The notes under the pieces: model-generated
Told to the model about the DNA's origin: nothing
What the model saw: only the letters and a program-made list of their open reading frames with translations
Databases searched by the model: none
Program-made: the position numbers and the translations under genes
Origin: Chlamydiia bacterium
GTDB lineage: Bacteria; Chlamydiota; Chlamydiia; Chlamydiales; Simkaniaceae
Length of the DNA stretch: 6,575 nt
Reading direction: 5' to 3'
Assembly: GCA_020440405.1 (NCBI GenBank)
Contig: JAGROF010000114.1
Location: 1 to 6,575 of the forward strand
In this document: positions 1-6,270 of the stretch, in pieces
Layout of the letters: every line of letters begins with the position of its first letter
Position numbering within the stretch: the stretch's first letter is position 1

Positions 1-2
1 AA

Positions 3-692
3 ACCGCTGATTCGGGGCAGATGCGTCCCGATTTAATCGTCCGTCTTCCTGGGGAAAAACAAGTGATTGTCGATGCAAAAACCCCGTGTGAAGCTTACTT
101 AGAGGCGATTGAAACTGACGATCAAGACATCAAAGAAGGGCAACTTAAGCGACATGCGCGGCAGGTGCGACAACATGTAATGGCTCTTGGGAAAAAGGCC
201 TATTGGCAAAGCTTTCAGCCCACCCCTGAGTTTGTCGTTCTCTTTATTCCCTCTGATAACTTTTTTAGCTCAGCCTTAGAATTCGATCCCTCCCTTATTG
301 AAGTTGGAGTCGAGCAAGGGGTAATCATTGCCACGCCGACAACACTCATCGGTCTCCTCCGAGCCATTGCTTATGGGTGGAAACAAGAAAAACTGTCTCT
401 CCATGCAGAGGAAGTGAGCAGGCTCGGACACGAACTCTATAAGCGCATTACAGATATGAGTGACCATTGGGCGCGGGTGGGGCGCACCTTGGCAAGTTCT
501 GTCGACGCCTATAATAAGGCGGTGGGGTCTTTAGAGACGCGTGTTTTAGTTTCTGCTCGGAAGTTTAAGGAGATGGGAGCCGCCTCCCGCGCGATTGAAC
601 TCGAGACATTAGAAGGGATCGATCGGATTCCTCGTGAAATCCAAGCCACCGAGATGAAAAAATCCCTTGACAAAGTGCTCGAAACTGATTAG
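3..692 (+). CDS. rmuC: RmuC family DNA recombination protein, C-terminal part (5' end outside window)
   Basis: The reading frame is open from the first bases of the window, so the gene starts upstream; the ATG at position 21 is internal, and 229 residues are visible. The text MRPDLIVRLPG...VIVDAKTP...AYLEA is the core signature of the RmuC domain. RmuC proteins limit DNA rearrangement at inverted repeats and are predicted nucleases. The RPD followed by DAK fits a PD-(D/E)xK-type nuclease core (inference). Further family-like blocks follow: a basic helix with RHARQVRQHV and KKAYW, the strand EFVVLFIPSDNFFSSAL, and GVIIATPTTLIGLLRAIAYGWKQE. The last 100 or so residues are predicted helical, as expected for the family tail after the nuclease core. 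Complete RmuC proteins are about 450-500 residues with an N-terminal anchor and coiled coil, so roughly half is missing here. A small gene follows after 9 bases on the same strand, probably co-transcribed. Family call confident; molecular activity inferred. Confidence 0.93.
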   Translation, partial: TADSGQMRPDLIVRLPGEKQVIVDAKTPCEAYLEAIETDDQDIKEGQLKRHARQVRQHVMALGKKAYWQSFQPTPEFVVLFIPSDNFFSSALEFDPSLIEVGVEQGVIIATPTTLIGLLRAIAYGWKQEKLSLHAEEVSRLGHELYKRITDMSDHWARVGRTLASSVDAYNKAVGSLETRVLVSARKFKEMGAASRAIELETLEGIDRIPREIQATEMKKSLDKVLETD

Positions 693-701
693 GTTTGAGC
701 T

Positions 702-905
702 ATGAGACGTGCAATTTTTCCTCTCTTTACCTTTTTAGTGATTGTTTTAGGGATCGTTCATTATTATCCCAAGCTGAATCATATTCGGGTGTCAGATCAT
801 ACCTATCTCCATGACCGTCCTGTCGCTTGCAAAACATGTGGAGCGATGATGTGGGATGGGCCTCAAGCCCACTCTTGCACCGATCTTTCTGACGAAACAC
901 TATAA
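702..905 (+). CDS. Small membrane-anchored CxxC protein, hypothetical
   Basis: I do not recognise this 67-residue protein. Residues 1-3 are MRR and residues 4-22 form one hydrophobic segment (about IFPLFTFLVIVLGIVHYY), which reads as a signal anchor. The remaining 45 residues would then lie outside the cytoplasm if the positive-inside rule holds. The C-terminal part has C43-x2-C46 and then H57-x-C59, a spacing that could bind zinc or form a disulfide. The ATG lies 9 bases after the rmuC stop, and only a weak AGG (691-693) precedes it, so translation may be coupled to rmuC. Its last 43 bases overlap the 3' end of the convergent putP gene. It is supported by its position, its start directly after rmuC and its protein-like composition, but homologues would be needed for certainty. 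Confidence 0.6.
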   Translation: MRRAIFPLFTFLVIVLGIVHYYPKLNHIRVSDHTYLHDRPVACKTCGAMMWDGPQAHSCTDLSDETL

Positions 906-2275
906 GAAATCATTCCATTTACAAGAAAATTGGCCACAAATCCGGGAAGGAGGGGAGCCACATCTATAGGAATTGAGAGAAACGGCCAAACAGCAGAGAC
1001 GAGCCCTCCCGTAAGCATCCCCGCCCACGCGCCCATCTTTGTCACCCGTTTGGCATAAAGCATATAAATCAAGAGAGGGCCGAAGGCGGCACCCAGTCCC
1101 GACCACGCATAAAGAACCAGTTCGAAAATCGATCCAGGACGGATAGCTGCAACAATAAATGCGAGAAATGCTACAGCCACAATTCCTAAGCGAGAGACAA
1201 AAAGGAGCTTTTTTTCGCTCGCCTGCTTGTGGAAGAGCTTTTTGTAAAAATCTTCCGATAAGATCGAGGAGATCACAAGAAGTTGAGAACTCATCACATT
1301 AATAATTGCAGCAATAATGGCGCATAGGACAAACCCAATGACAAAAGGTGAAAATGTTCCTTTCACCATTTCAATAAAGATCATTTCAGGGTTTTCAATG
1401 TTGCCTGAGAAAAAGGGAATCGCCACAAGTCCGACAAAGGTCGCAGCGCTGAGTGAAAGGATCATCCAAGACATCCCGACCCACTTGGACTGTTTGATCT
1501 TAGAGACATCGCGGATTCCCATAAACTTTGTGAGAATATGAGGCTGCCCAAAGTAGCCCAGCCCCCAACCCAAAGACATGGAAAGAATCTGGAAAATCGT
1601 CATCCCTTTCAAGGAAGGAAGGAGTGCGGGCACTTCTGAGAGGGTTTGGCTTAAGGTAGGTAAGCCTCCTACTTTTTGCAGAATAAGGGTCGGCACAGCA
1701 AGAATGACCCCTAAAAGAAAGAGACCTTGGAAAAGGTCGAGCCAGGCTAGCGTCGTAAACCCTCCAATCAAAACATAGGCAATGACAATAGCAATCCCAA
1801 TCACAATTCCCAGAAGGTAGTGAATACCAAAGAGACTTTCTGCTAGGGCTCCCAGTCCTACGAGTCCCGCAGCGATATAAATCGTGTAGAATAAGAAGCA
1901 GATCGCTGCTGAAAAGAGGCGGATCTTCCCATCCCCTAGCCGCGATTCAAAAAAGGAAGATAAGGTGATGTTCCCCATCTTTTCCGTGAGTGTGCGGAGC
2001 TTGGGGGCTATCCACTGCCAGTTGAGAAGCATGCAAAAAGACAACCCAATCGCTACCCAAGCATTAAACAGTCCTCCCACAAAGATAATCGCAGGATACC
2101 CCATGAAGAGCCAATTGCTCATGTCGCTTGCGTGCGCTGCAAGGGCCGTGAGCCAGGTCCCCAAGGAGCGGTTCCCAATCAAAAAGCTTTCAGCCCCTGT
2201 CTGCCGCTTGTAAGATAGTAGCCCAACACTCAAAGCGAGCAAAAAGTAAAAAATGACAGCAAATAATTGAATCAT
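863..2275 (-). CDS. putP: Sodium/solute symporter, PutP (sodium:proline) type
   Basis: A 470-residue, strongly hydrophobic protein of the SSS family with about 12-13 membrane helices; it would import a small solute, classically proline, using the sodium gradient across the inner membrane. It aligns with remembered E. coli PutP almost throughout: FLIGNRSLG (R36 matches R40), ASDMSNWLFMG (D51 matches the sodium-related D55), LGWGLGYFGQPHIL near residues 235-247, QLLVISSILSEDFYK near 331-345, and YAWSGLGAAFGP near 389-400. E. coli PutP has 502 residues; this copy has a shorter loop before helix 9 and a shorter C-terminal tail. Odd points are N54 in place of G58, and N326-V327 where E. coli has the sodium-site pair S340-T341. 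Substrate is therefore less certain than family. The ATG at 2275 fits the family N-terminus, but no clear Shine-Dalgarno precedes it. It sits 21 bases after the DUF455 gene, suggesting one transcript and coupled translation. No terminator was found at its end. Confidence 0.9.
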   Translation of the reverse strand: MIQLFAVIFYFLLALSVGLLSYKRQTGAESFLIGNRSLGTWLTALAAHASDMSNWLFMGYPAIIFVGGLFNAWVAIGLSFCMLLNWQWIAPKLRTLTEKMGNITLSSFFESRLGDGKIRLFSAAICFLFYTIYIAAGLVGLGALAESLFGIHYLLGIVIGIAIVIAYVLIGGFTTLAWLDLFQGLFLLGVILAVPTLILQKVGGLPTLSQTLSEVPALLPSLKGMTIFQILSMSLGWGLGYFGQPHILTKFMGIRDVSKIKQSKWVGMSWMILSLSAATFVGLVAIPFFSGNIENPEMIFIEMVKGTFSPFVIGFVLCAIIAAIINVMSSQLLVISSILSEDFYKKLFHKQASEKKLLFVSRLGIVAVAFLAFIVAAIRPGSIFELVLYAWSGLGAAFGPLLIYMLYAKRVTKMGAWAGMLTGGLVSAVWPFLSIPIDVAPLLPGFVANFLVNGMISYSVSSERSVQEWA

Positions 2276-2296
2276 AGAGAAGAGTTTAACGGAATG

Positions 2297-3121
2297 TTAG
2301 AGAGATTTCAAGTTTTTGATCCAGGAGTCGGAGACACCAGCACGTTTTCGGTGCTCTTCGTGGAGGACAAATCCCCGTGCCCGCTTGGGGGTAAGAAGAG
2401 GACTTTGCGCTTTTTTCCAAGCGTCCCAATCGCTGAGTTGGGGGGCTTTAAATTTTTGAAGCCATCGCCATCCAAAGGAGACGTGGGCAATCTCATCCTT
2501 TAGGATACGTGCCATGAGCGCGGCAGCATCGGGGTCTCCATGCTTCTCGAACGAGTGGCCATACATCGGTGCAAAATCAAGATTGGCCATTTCAAAGGTC
2601 AAACTCATCACAGAGACATACTCAATAGGGGAGTTCAGATAGGGAGTGTGGCACCAAAAGTGGCGGTAGAGGGGAAGGTCTCCAAAGGTCACTCCTAGGC
2701 GCTTGAGCTGGGCACAGTAAAGGCGGACATGTTCCTGCTCTTCTTTTAAGGTGTGGGCGAGTCCCTTTCGAAAGTGTGGAGGAGCATCGGGGAATTTTAG
2801 GAGGGCATAAGCCATGATTTCAACGGCTAAGAGCTCGTGTCCTGCAAAGCGGTGGAGGCAAGCGGCGCGACTATCTGGGTTATGATGGGCATGAAAAGGG
2901 GGGAGCTTTCCCTCCCGTTTTGCAGTTTGAAACCGGAGCTCTGTGGGACGCGTGGGCGCATTCCACTCCATAGGAGGGCCTACATCACGGTCTGTTAGGA
3001 TATCGGGTGCGTAAAGTTTTCCCTCTAAGGTGTCAGCACCTAAAATTGAAACGGCCCATTTTCTTATCTCTAAGGAGATAGGAGAATGGGCCGAAAAGGA
3101 GGAATTATTATTCGACTTCAA
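2297..3121 (-). CDS. Ferritin-like DUF455 (PF04305-type) protein
   Basis: This is a predicted helical diiron-carboxylate protein of about 274 residues; the family's reaction is unknown. Numbering from the TTG at 3121, the family opening SLEIRKWAVSILGADTLE lies at residues 16-33. It is followed by ferritin-type ligands: E96 in GHELLAVE, E128 and H131 in EEQEH, E177 in LTFEMANLDF, and E210 and H213 in KDEIAH. Phrases such as KFPDAPPHFRKGL and GVTFGDLPLYRHFW match my memory of DUF455. The start is uncertain. There is no ATG before the domain; TTG codons occur at 3121 (14-bp overlap with the SH3b gene) and 3172 (65-bp overlap, directly after an in-frame TGA), and neither has a Shine-Dalgarno. The terminator hairpin of the upstream gene falls inside codons for residues 10-24. 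putP follows after 21 bases. Family call is good; start codon and function are open. Confidence 0.85.
   Translation of the reverse strand: MKSNNNSSFSAHSPISLEIRKWAVSILGADTLEGKLYAPDILTDRDVGPPMEWNAPTRPTELRFQTAKREGKLPPFHAHHNPDSRAACLHRFAGHELLAVEIMAYALLKFPDAPPHFRKGLAHTLKEEQEHVRLYCAQLKRLGVTFGDLPLYRHFWCHTPYLNSPIEYVSVMSLTFEMANLDFAPMYGHSFEKHGDPDAAALMARILKDEIAHVSFGWRWLQKFKAPQLSDWDAWKKAQSPLLTPKRARGFVLHEEHRKRAGVSDSWIKNLKSL
3052..3093 (-). terminator. Rho-independent terminator after the SH3b-protein gene
   Basis: Two 19-base arms (3075-3093 and 3052-3070) flank a 4-base loop (3071-3074). Read on the minus strand, 17 of 19 positions pair; the other two are C-A mismatches. The GC-rich base (CGGCCC with GGGCCG) is followed by TTTCAATTTT. 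The hairpin begins 14 bases after the SH3b stop codon, the expected place for an intrinsic terminator. On the plus strand the two imperfect positions become G-U pairs, but no T tract follows, so it should act on minus-strand transcripts. Unusually, the same bases encode the start of the downstream ferritin-like protein, so any expression of that gene from the upstream promoter needs readthrough. Confidence 0.8.
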
Positions 3122-4292
3122 GAACGTAGTACGCAGGAAATGCGAAGTTGTTGTTGGGTCTTGAAGAAACAATCAAATTGACCCGCTTTCCAACATAGTC
3201 CTCAAGATTCACATGAGTACTATACACATAGGCCACCGGGGTATCACGATCTTTGACGATGAAGTTTCCGGGTTTGTTTTTAACGGGTTCGCGATAGGCT
3301 TCTAAGATTCCAGAAACCGTTTTACTTTTCATCTTTTGATCGGCGTAAAAATCATCCATGGTTTTTGCGTGGTGCATCGAAGACCAGCTAAGATAAATCG
3401 CTTCCTCCATGGGCTCCCAGATTTTCATCCGGTCGGTAGGAGAAAGGAGATTTTCTTCTTTTGAAGAGACTTCATACAGGCCAAGGGGAGCTTCCTGTTT
3501 TCCTCCTGCATTTGAAGCTTTTGCTTCTAAAAATGAAATTTTTCGATGGAGGTATTCCTCTTGCAAAGAGTGGAGATCTTTTTTAGCTTGCGCAACGGCA
3601 GCTGGGAAATCACTATAGTCGTGAATGATCGTTTGGTAGTTATGCGTGAGACGTTCCACATCAATTTCATGAAAAGCTTTACGCATTTCTGCTTGACTCA
3701 AGAGGTTTGTCGACTCAAGAAGCTGAGTGACGGTTGCCTTTCTCTTATCTTGAACTGCTTTGAGTTCTGGTTTTCCCGCATACTCGACATACTCTTTTGC
3801 AATGTAGAATTGCGTATCCTCTGGGGCATTAATCTCCATCCACTTATTATTGTCGTCACAAATATGCCCATCGATCAGTTGGCCTGTGCTGTAATGTCCA
3901 ATAATAGGGGCATCTCGATCTGGGGCAAGGCGGACATTGACACGATCCCCCTCTACCACTTTATCAATGATAAACCCGCGGAAGATATAGGCTTTTAGAT
4001 CTGCGGGAGCTTCGACAGCATAGAAATCGCCGTTTTCGCCCTTGACAACTACATACTCATCCTTGCCTAGCTCGGTAATAATATGGCTATCGAGATCCGC
4101 TGAGGTTCGCATCCGAACATTGTTTCCAATGATTCTTCCAGTAAAAGGTTTAAATTTTGCATTGGATGGAGAGGGAGCGGCATCAACCGATGCAATCATC
4201 GATTTGTCAAGAGGTGGGGCTGCGTCTGCAAAAGCAGGAGCCGAAGAAGCTCCTAACACGAGCAACGCTAACAAAGCATAAGCTTTAGACAT
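3108..4292 (-). CDS. Exported protein with two SH3b domains (CT017/Ctad1-like by position)
   Basis: A 394-residue protein with a clear signal peptide: K3, a hydrophobic stretch at 5-13, and a likely cut after AFA (residue 22). Two bacterial SH3 (SH3b) repeats follow. The first, about residues 51-110, contains NNVRMRTSADLDSHIITELG; the second, about 113-171, contains VNVRLAPDRDAPIIGHYSTG. Residues 175-260 are charged and helical, probably a coiled coil. The last 65 residues resemble a small OB-like beta barrel (AYVYSTHVNLEDYVGKRVNLIV). The protein is probably periplasmic or surface-associated. From memory, C. trachomatis CT017 is an SH3-containing adhesin (Ctad1) two genes from phoH; position and domains suggest an orthologue, while an adhesin role here is inference. 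The ATG at 4292 has an ideal AAGGAG 7 bases upstream. The 83-bp upstream spacer has a possible TAGAAT -10 (4330-4335) without a convincing -35. Confidence 0.85.
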   Translation of the reverse strand: MSKAYALLALLVLGASSAPAFADAAPPLDKSMIASVDAAPSPSNAKFKPFTGRIIGNNVRMRTSADLDSHIITELGKDEYVVVKGENGDFYAVEAPADLKAYIFRGFIIDKVVEGDRVNVRLAPDRDAPIIGHYSTGQLIDGHICDDNNKWMEINAPEDTQFYIAKEYVEYAGKPELKAVQDKRKATVTQLLESTNLLSQAEMRKAFHEIDVERLTHNYQTIIHDYSDFPAAVAQAKKDLHSLQEEYLHRKISFLEAKASNAGGKQEAPLGLYEVSSKEENLLSPTDRMKIWEPMEEAIYLSWSSMHHAKTMDDFYADQKMKSKTVSGILEAYREPVKNKPGNFIVKDRDTPVAYVYSTHVNLEDYVGKRVNLIVSSRPNNNFAFPAYYVLEVE

Positions 4293-4299
4293 ATTCGTA

Positions 4300-4305
4300 C
4301 TCCTT
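4300..4305 (-). promoter_or_regulatory. Strong ribosome binding site of the SH3b gene
   Basis: AAGGAG on the minus strand, 7 bases before the ATG at 4292. It fixes the start codon and implies efficient translation, in contrast with the two downstream genes, which have no recognisable site. Confidence 0.85.
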
Positions 4306-4375
4306 AGAATAAAACGTTTCTTATTTTGTCATTCTAGAGAACGAGCATTTAAATAGCTAGAGGAAATTATCCAGT

Positions 4376-5374
4376 CTAGATAGGGGCATTGAAGTGTGAT
4401 GAAACCCATGTAATGACAGCATTCCAGTTTTTCGGGTTTTTTGAGACAAACTCGTCCGTGTCTCTCATGAGGATTTTGATGTTTTTGTAATCATCGAGAG
4501 AGATGGCATCGCGCAGAGGAAAATCGATCTTTAGGAATCGATCCCCTAGTAGCTTCGTCAAGACGTTGCTAGGGATCTGACTTTCTACATCCAATACAAG
4601 ACTCAAAAGCGGAGAGTCTCCACTTGCTTTTGATCCTGTTCCCATCCATTGAGCAATCCCCCAGTCTTCATTAGTTTTGATAGATCTTTCGGAGTAGCCT
4701 GTTCCCAAAGCGAGAATAATGAAATCTTTGAGGTCGTGTTTAAGAGGGTCAAAAATGCTTAATAAAGCAGCAAGAGAAGGATCCTTCATTCCCATGCCTC
4801 CATCAACGTGGTCGTGCTCAGATGAAAAATAGGTGGGAGCTGCAGTCGACTCTAAAATCGCATCGACAACTCGGATGTTTCCTCCATTTTCTGAGATATT
4901 TTCAATGACCTCTAAATGCCAATTTTTTGTTTCAGGGTCGTTAAGTTTAACGGTCGGAATCACCACTTTTTTAGGGAGATCTTTAACAAGGATGTTTTCG
5001 TCGTGGCCACAGGATCGAATCAATTTCTTAAGCTGGTGTTTCAGTTTCTTGTGGTCATACTTTGGCTTAAACAAGTGGAGGGTATTTTCATCTGAAAAAA
5101 CTTTTGAGCTCAATTCTTCATAAGATTGGAGAATAAAATCAGTGCGTTTTCCCAAAGCAAGCAGAACAGCAATGATGGATCCTGTAGATGTTCCAGCATA
5201 CACTTCAAAATCACTCAGAGGTTGCAGTCCTGTTTCATGTTCTATTTTCTTCAAGAGATCTAGAGAAATGACCCCTCTGACCCCTCCTCCATCAAAGCTT
5301 AAAATTCGGACTTCATTTCCATAAGCAAAAAAGGAAAAAAGAAGAAGCACTAAAAAGCATAGGCGAGATTTCAT
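4376..5374 (-). CDS. Secreted patatin-like phospholipase
   Basis: A 332-residue protein with the complete catalytic set of patatin-like phospholipases, lipid acyl hydrolases with a Ser-Asp dyad. Numbered from the ATG at 5374, the oxyanion-hole motif DGGGVRG is at 28-34, the nucleophile motif GTSTG at 61-65 (Ser63), and the catalytic Asp in DGG at 191-193. The block ILESTAAPTYF just before the Asp is also typical. Residues 2-18 (KSRL, then a hydrophobic run ending FFAYG) form a signal peptide with a probable cut after G19, so the enzyme should be exported; no lipobox Cys is seen. The ATG at 5374 is preferred over upstream TTG codons (5401, 5398) because GGGGA lies 5 bases before it and the signal peptide then starts normally. 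It has its own promoter and lies between two genes that I recall as neighbours in C. trachomatis, so it may be a lineage-specific insertion. Phospholipid is the likely substrate, but this is inferred. Confidence 0.92.
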   Translation of the reverse strand: MKSRLCFLVLLLFSFFAYGNEVRILSFDGGGVRGVISLDLLKKIEHETGLQPLSDFEVYAGTSTGSIIAVLLALGKRTDFILQSYEELSSKVFSDENTLHLFKPKYDHKKLKHQLKKLIRSCGHDENILVKDLPKKVVIPTVKLNDPETKNWHLEVIENISENGGNIRVVDAILESTAAPTYFSSEHDHVDGGMGMKDPSLAALLSIFDPLKHDLKDFIILALGTGYSERSIKTNEDWGIAQWMGTGSKASGDSPLLSLVLDVESQIPSNVLTKLLGDRFLKIDFPLRDAISLDDYKNIKILMRDTDEFVSKNPKNWNAVITWVSSHFNAPI

Positions 5375-5379
5375 GGATT

Positions 5380-5384
5380 TCCCC
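5380..5384 (-). promoter_or_regulatory. Ribosome binding site deciding the patatin start
   Basis: GGGGA on the minus strand, 5 bases before ATG 5374. The in-frame TTG codons at 5401 and 5398 have no such site and would place nine extra residues, including a Lys-rich start, before the signal peptide. Confidence 0.6.
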
Positions 5385-5396
5385 AAGTGAATTTTC

Positions 5397-5458
5397 AACA
5401 ACTAATACCATTCACCAACTTATTTTTGATAAATGGTATAAACATTTTAATAGTTGTT
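5397..5458. repeat. Two-part AT-rich palindrome around the patatin promoter
   Basis: Outer arms AACAACTA (5397-5404) and TAGTTGTT (5451-5458) and inner arms ATACCATT (5405-5412) and AATGGTAT (5432-5439) are perfect 8-bp inverted repeats. On one side the two arms are contiguous; on the other they are separated by 11 bases that contain the -10 box. The right outer arm lies in the -10/-35 spacer, and the inner hairpin would form at the 5' end of the patatin mRNA. It could be an operator, a leader hairpin, a weak terminator for the Cys-rich gene (no T run), or a copy of a dispersed palindromic repeat. Confidence 0.55.
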
Positions 5459-5472
5459 TTATAATAAGTCAA
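5444..5472 (-). promoter_or_regulatory. Sigma-70-type promoter of the patatin gene
   Basis: TTGACT (5472-5467) and TAAAAT (5449-5444) on the minus strand, separated by exactly 17 bases; each box differs from consensus at one position. It begins 2 bases after the stop codon of the Cys-rich gene and predicts a transcript start near 5437, about 60 bases before the patatin ATG. This makes patatin separately transcribed even if readthrough from the upstream gene occurs. Confidence 0.65.
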
Positions 5473-5474
5473 AC

Positions 5475-6194
5475 CTAGCTGTTCAGAACGGTGCGAACGT
5501 GCTCACAGTTTTTTTCTCCGCATGTGCACCCGACAGGATTGCCTAAAAAGACTTGGTAATGTTCATTGGCATCAAGAGGATTTGAAACCACGTAAAGTTT
5601 GTCGCCTTCTTGCTTGATGTCCCAGTCACGAAAACGTAGGTCATCGTCTGAGACTTCTTCTTCAGTCGGCGCCTCTTCTTTAGCTTCTCCTTGGATTGCC
5701 CGGGCAATTTGACAATAAGGGCAATTACAATGGGGCTCTGCTTTAGGAATGCTCATTTGTTCCATGTCCATTCCAAGAGCTTTTGTAATCGAAGTGATTT
5801 TTTGAATGACCTCTAAAGGCATTTCAGGAGCATTGGCTTGTTCCGGGTTGTGTTGAAGAAAGGAGCTGATATTTTCAACGCTTTCGCTGCCACTCATTTG
5901 GAAGGGGAGTCCAAAAGAGAAAGAGACATCGCCTTCTTTATTGGGTTCAAAGGTTTTGAGAGACTCGGCTTGAGGTTCTTTGGTCTCTTGATCGACGTAT
6001 TGAGAGTGGGCATCAAAAATGTGTTCAATCAAAGAGGTTTCAAGTCCGGGGATTTCGATCAGTGTCCCATTGTGTAAGACAATGACAAGGACTTGCTTTC
6101 CTTCGACCTCTTTCATGTGAAGGGTGCTGATGTTCTTCCATGAAGTAGAGATATAAGGAGGAATGCTTAAGATTTTGTGATTGATTTTTTTCAT
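5475..6194 (-). CDS. Conserved Cys-rich protein with C-terminal SWIM-type motif (CT016-like by position)
   Basis: A 239-residue soluble protein without signal peptide or membrane segment. The N-terminal 60 residues look like a small folded domain (SIPPYISTSWKNIS, then a beta-rich GKQVLVIVLHNGTLIEIPG). An acidic, low-complexity middle follows. There are two metal-binding candidates: H155-C156-x-C158-x2-C161 (HCNCPYC), and at the extreme C-terminus C223-x-C225-x4-C230-x-H232, which fits the SWIM zinc-finger pattern CxCx(n)CxH. An acidic linker (EEAPTEEEVSDDD, near 173-185) separates them. SWIM motifs occur in proteins that contact DNA or other proteins, so a regulatory or nucleic-acid-associated role is possible, but I cannot assign a function. 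Being divergent from the phoH-type gene, it corresponds by position to C. trachomatis CT016 (recalled). ATG 6194 has GAGGG 4 bases upstream and a near-consensus promoter. Confidence 0.88.
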   Translation of the reverse strand: MKKINHKILSIPPYISTSWKNISTLHMKEVEGKQVLVIVLHNGTLIEIPGLETSLIEHIFDAHSQYVDQETKEPQAESLKTFEPNKEGDVSFSFGLPFQMSGSESVENISSFLQHNPEQANAPEMPLEVIQKITSITKALGMDMEQMSIPKAEPHCNCPYCQIARAIQGEAKEEAPTEEEVSDDDLRFRDWDIKQEGDKLYVVSNPLDANEHYQVFLGNPVGCTCGEKNCEHVRTVLNS

Positions 6195-6234
6195 ATCACC
6201 CTCTCTTTCAACTCATTACTGTTTTTCTACCCTT

Positions 6235-6263
6235 ATTATATAGATTTCCTGATTCTCCGTCAA
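6235..6263 (-). promoter_or_regulatory. Near-consensus sigma-70 promoter of the Cys-rich/SWIM gene
   Basis: TTGACG (6263-6258) and a perfect TATAAT (6240-6235) on the minus strand with a 17-base spacer. The predicted start near 6228 gives a leader of about 34 bases before ATG 6194, with GAGGG at 6203-6199 as ribosome binding site. It is the best promoter match I found in the window. Confidence 0.8.
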
Positions 6264-6270
6264 CCAAAAT

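Noticed and set aside
856..872. Short hairpin TGGGC-CTCAA-GCCCA at the putP/small-gene overlap as a possible terminator
   Set aside because: Only a 5-bp stem, inside both coding regions, with no T tract on either strand.
900..1106. 68-residue minus-strand open frame inside putP
   Set aside because: Out-of-frame shadow of the symporter's C-terminal membrane segments.
2267..2503. 78-residue plus-strand open frame spanning the putP/DUF455 junction
   Set aside because: Overlaps the coding ends of two recognised genes on the other strand and shows no recognisable protein features.
3546..3998. 150-residue plus-strand open frame antisense to the SH3b gene
   Set aside because: It lies entirely within the well-supported SH3b gene, has no good ribosome binding site, and its translation shows no domain; the opposite strand has signal peptide, SH3b repeats and an ideal ribosome binding site.
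5372..5401. Upstream TTG start for the patatin gene giving 341 residues
   Set aside because: No ribosome binding site in front of it, it lies in the palindrome, and the ATG at 5374 has GGGGA at the right distance and starts a normal signal peptide.
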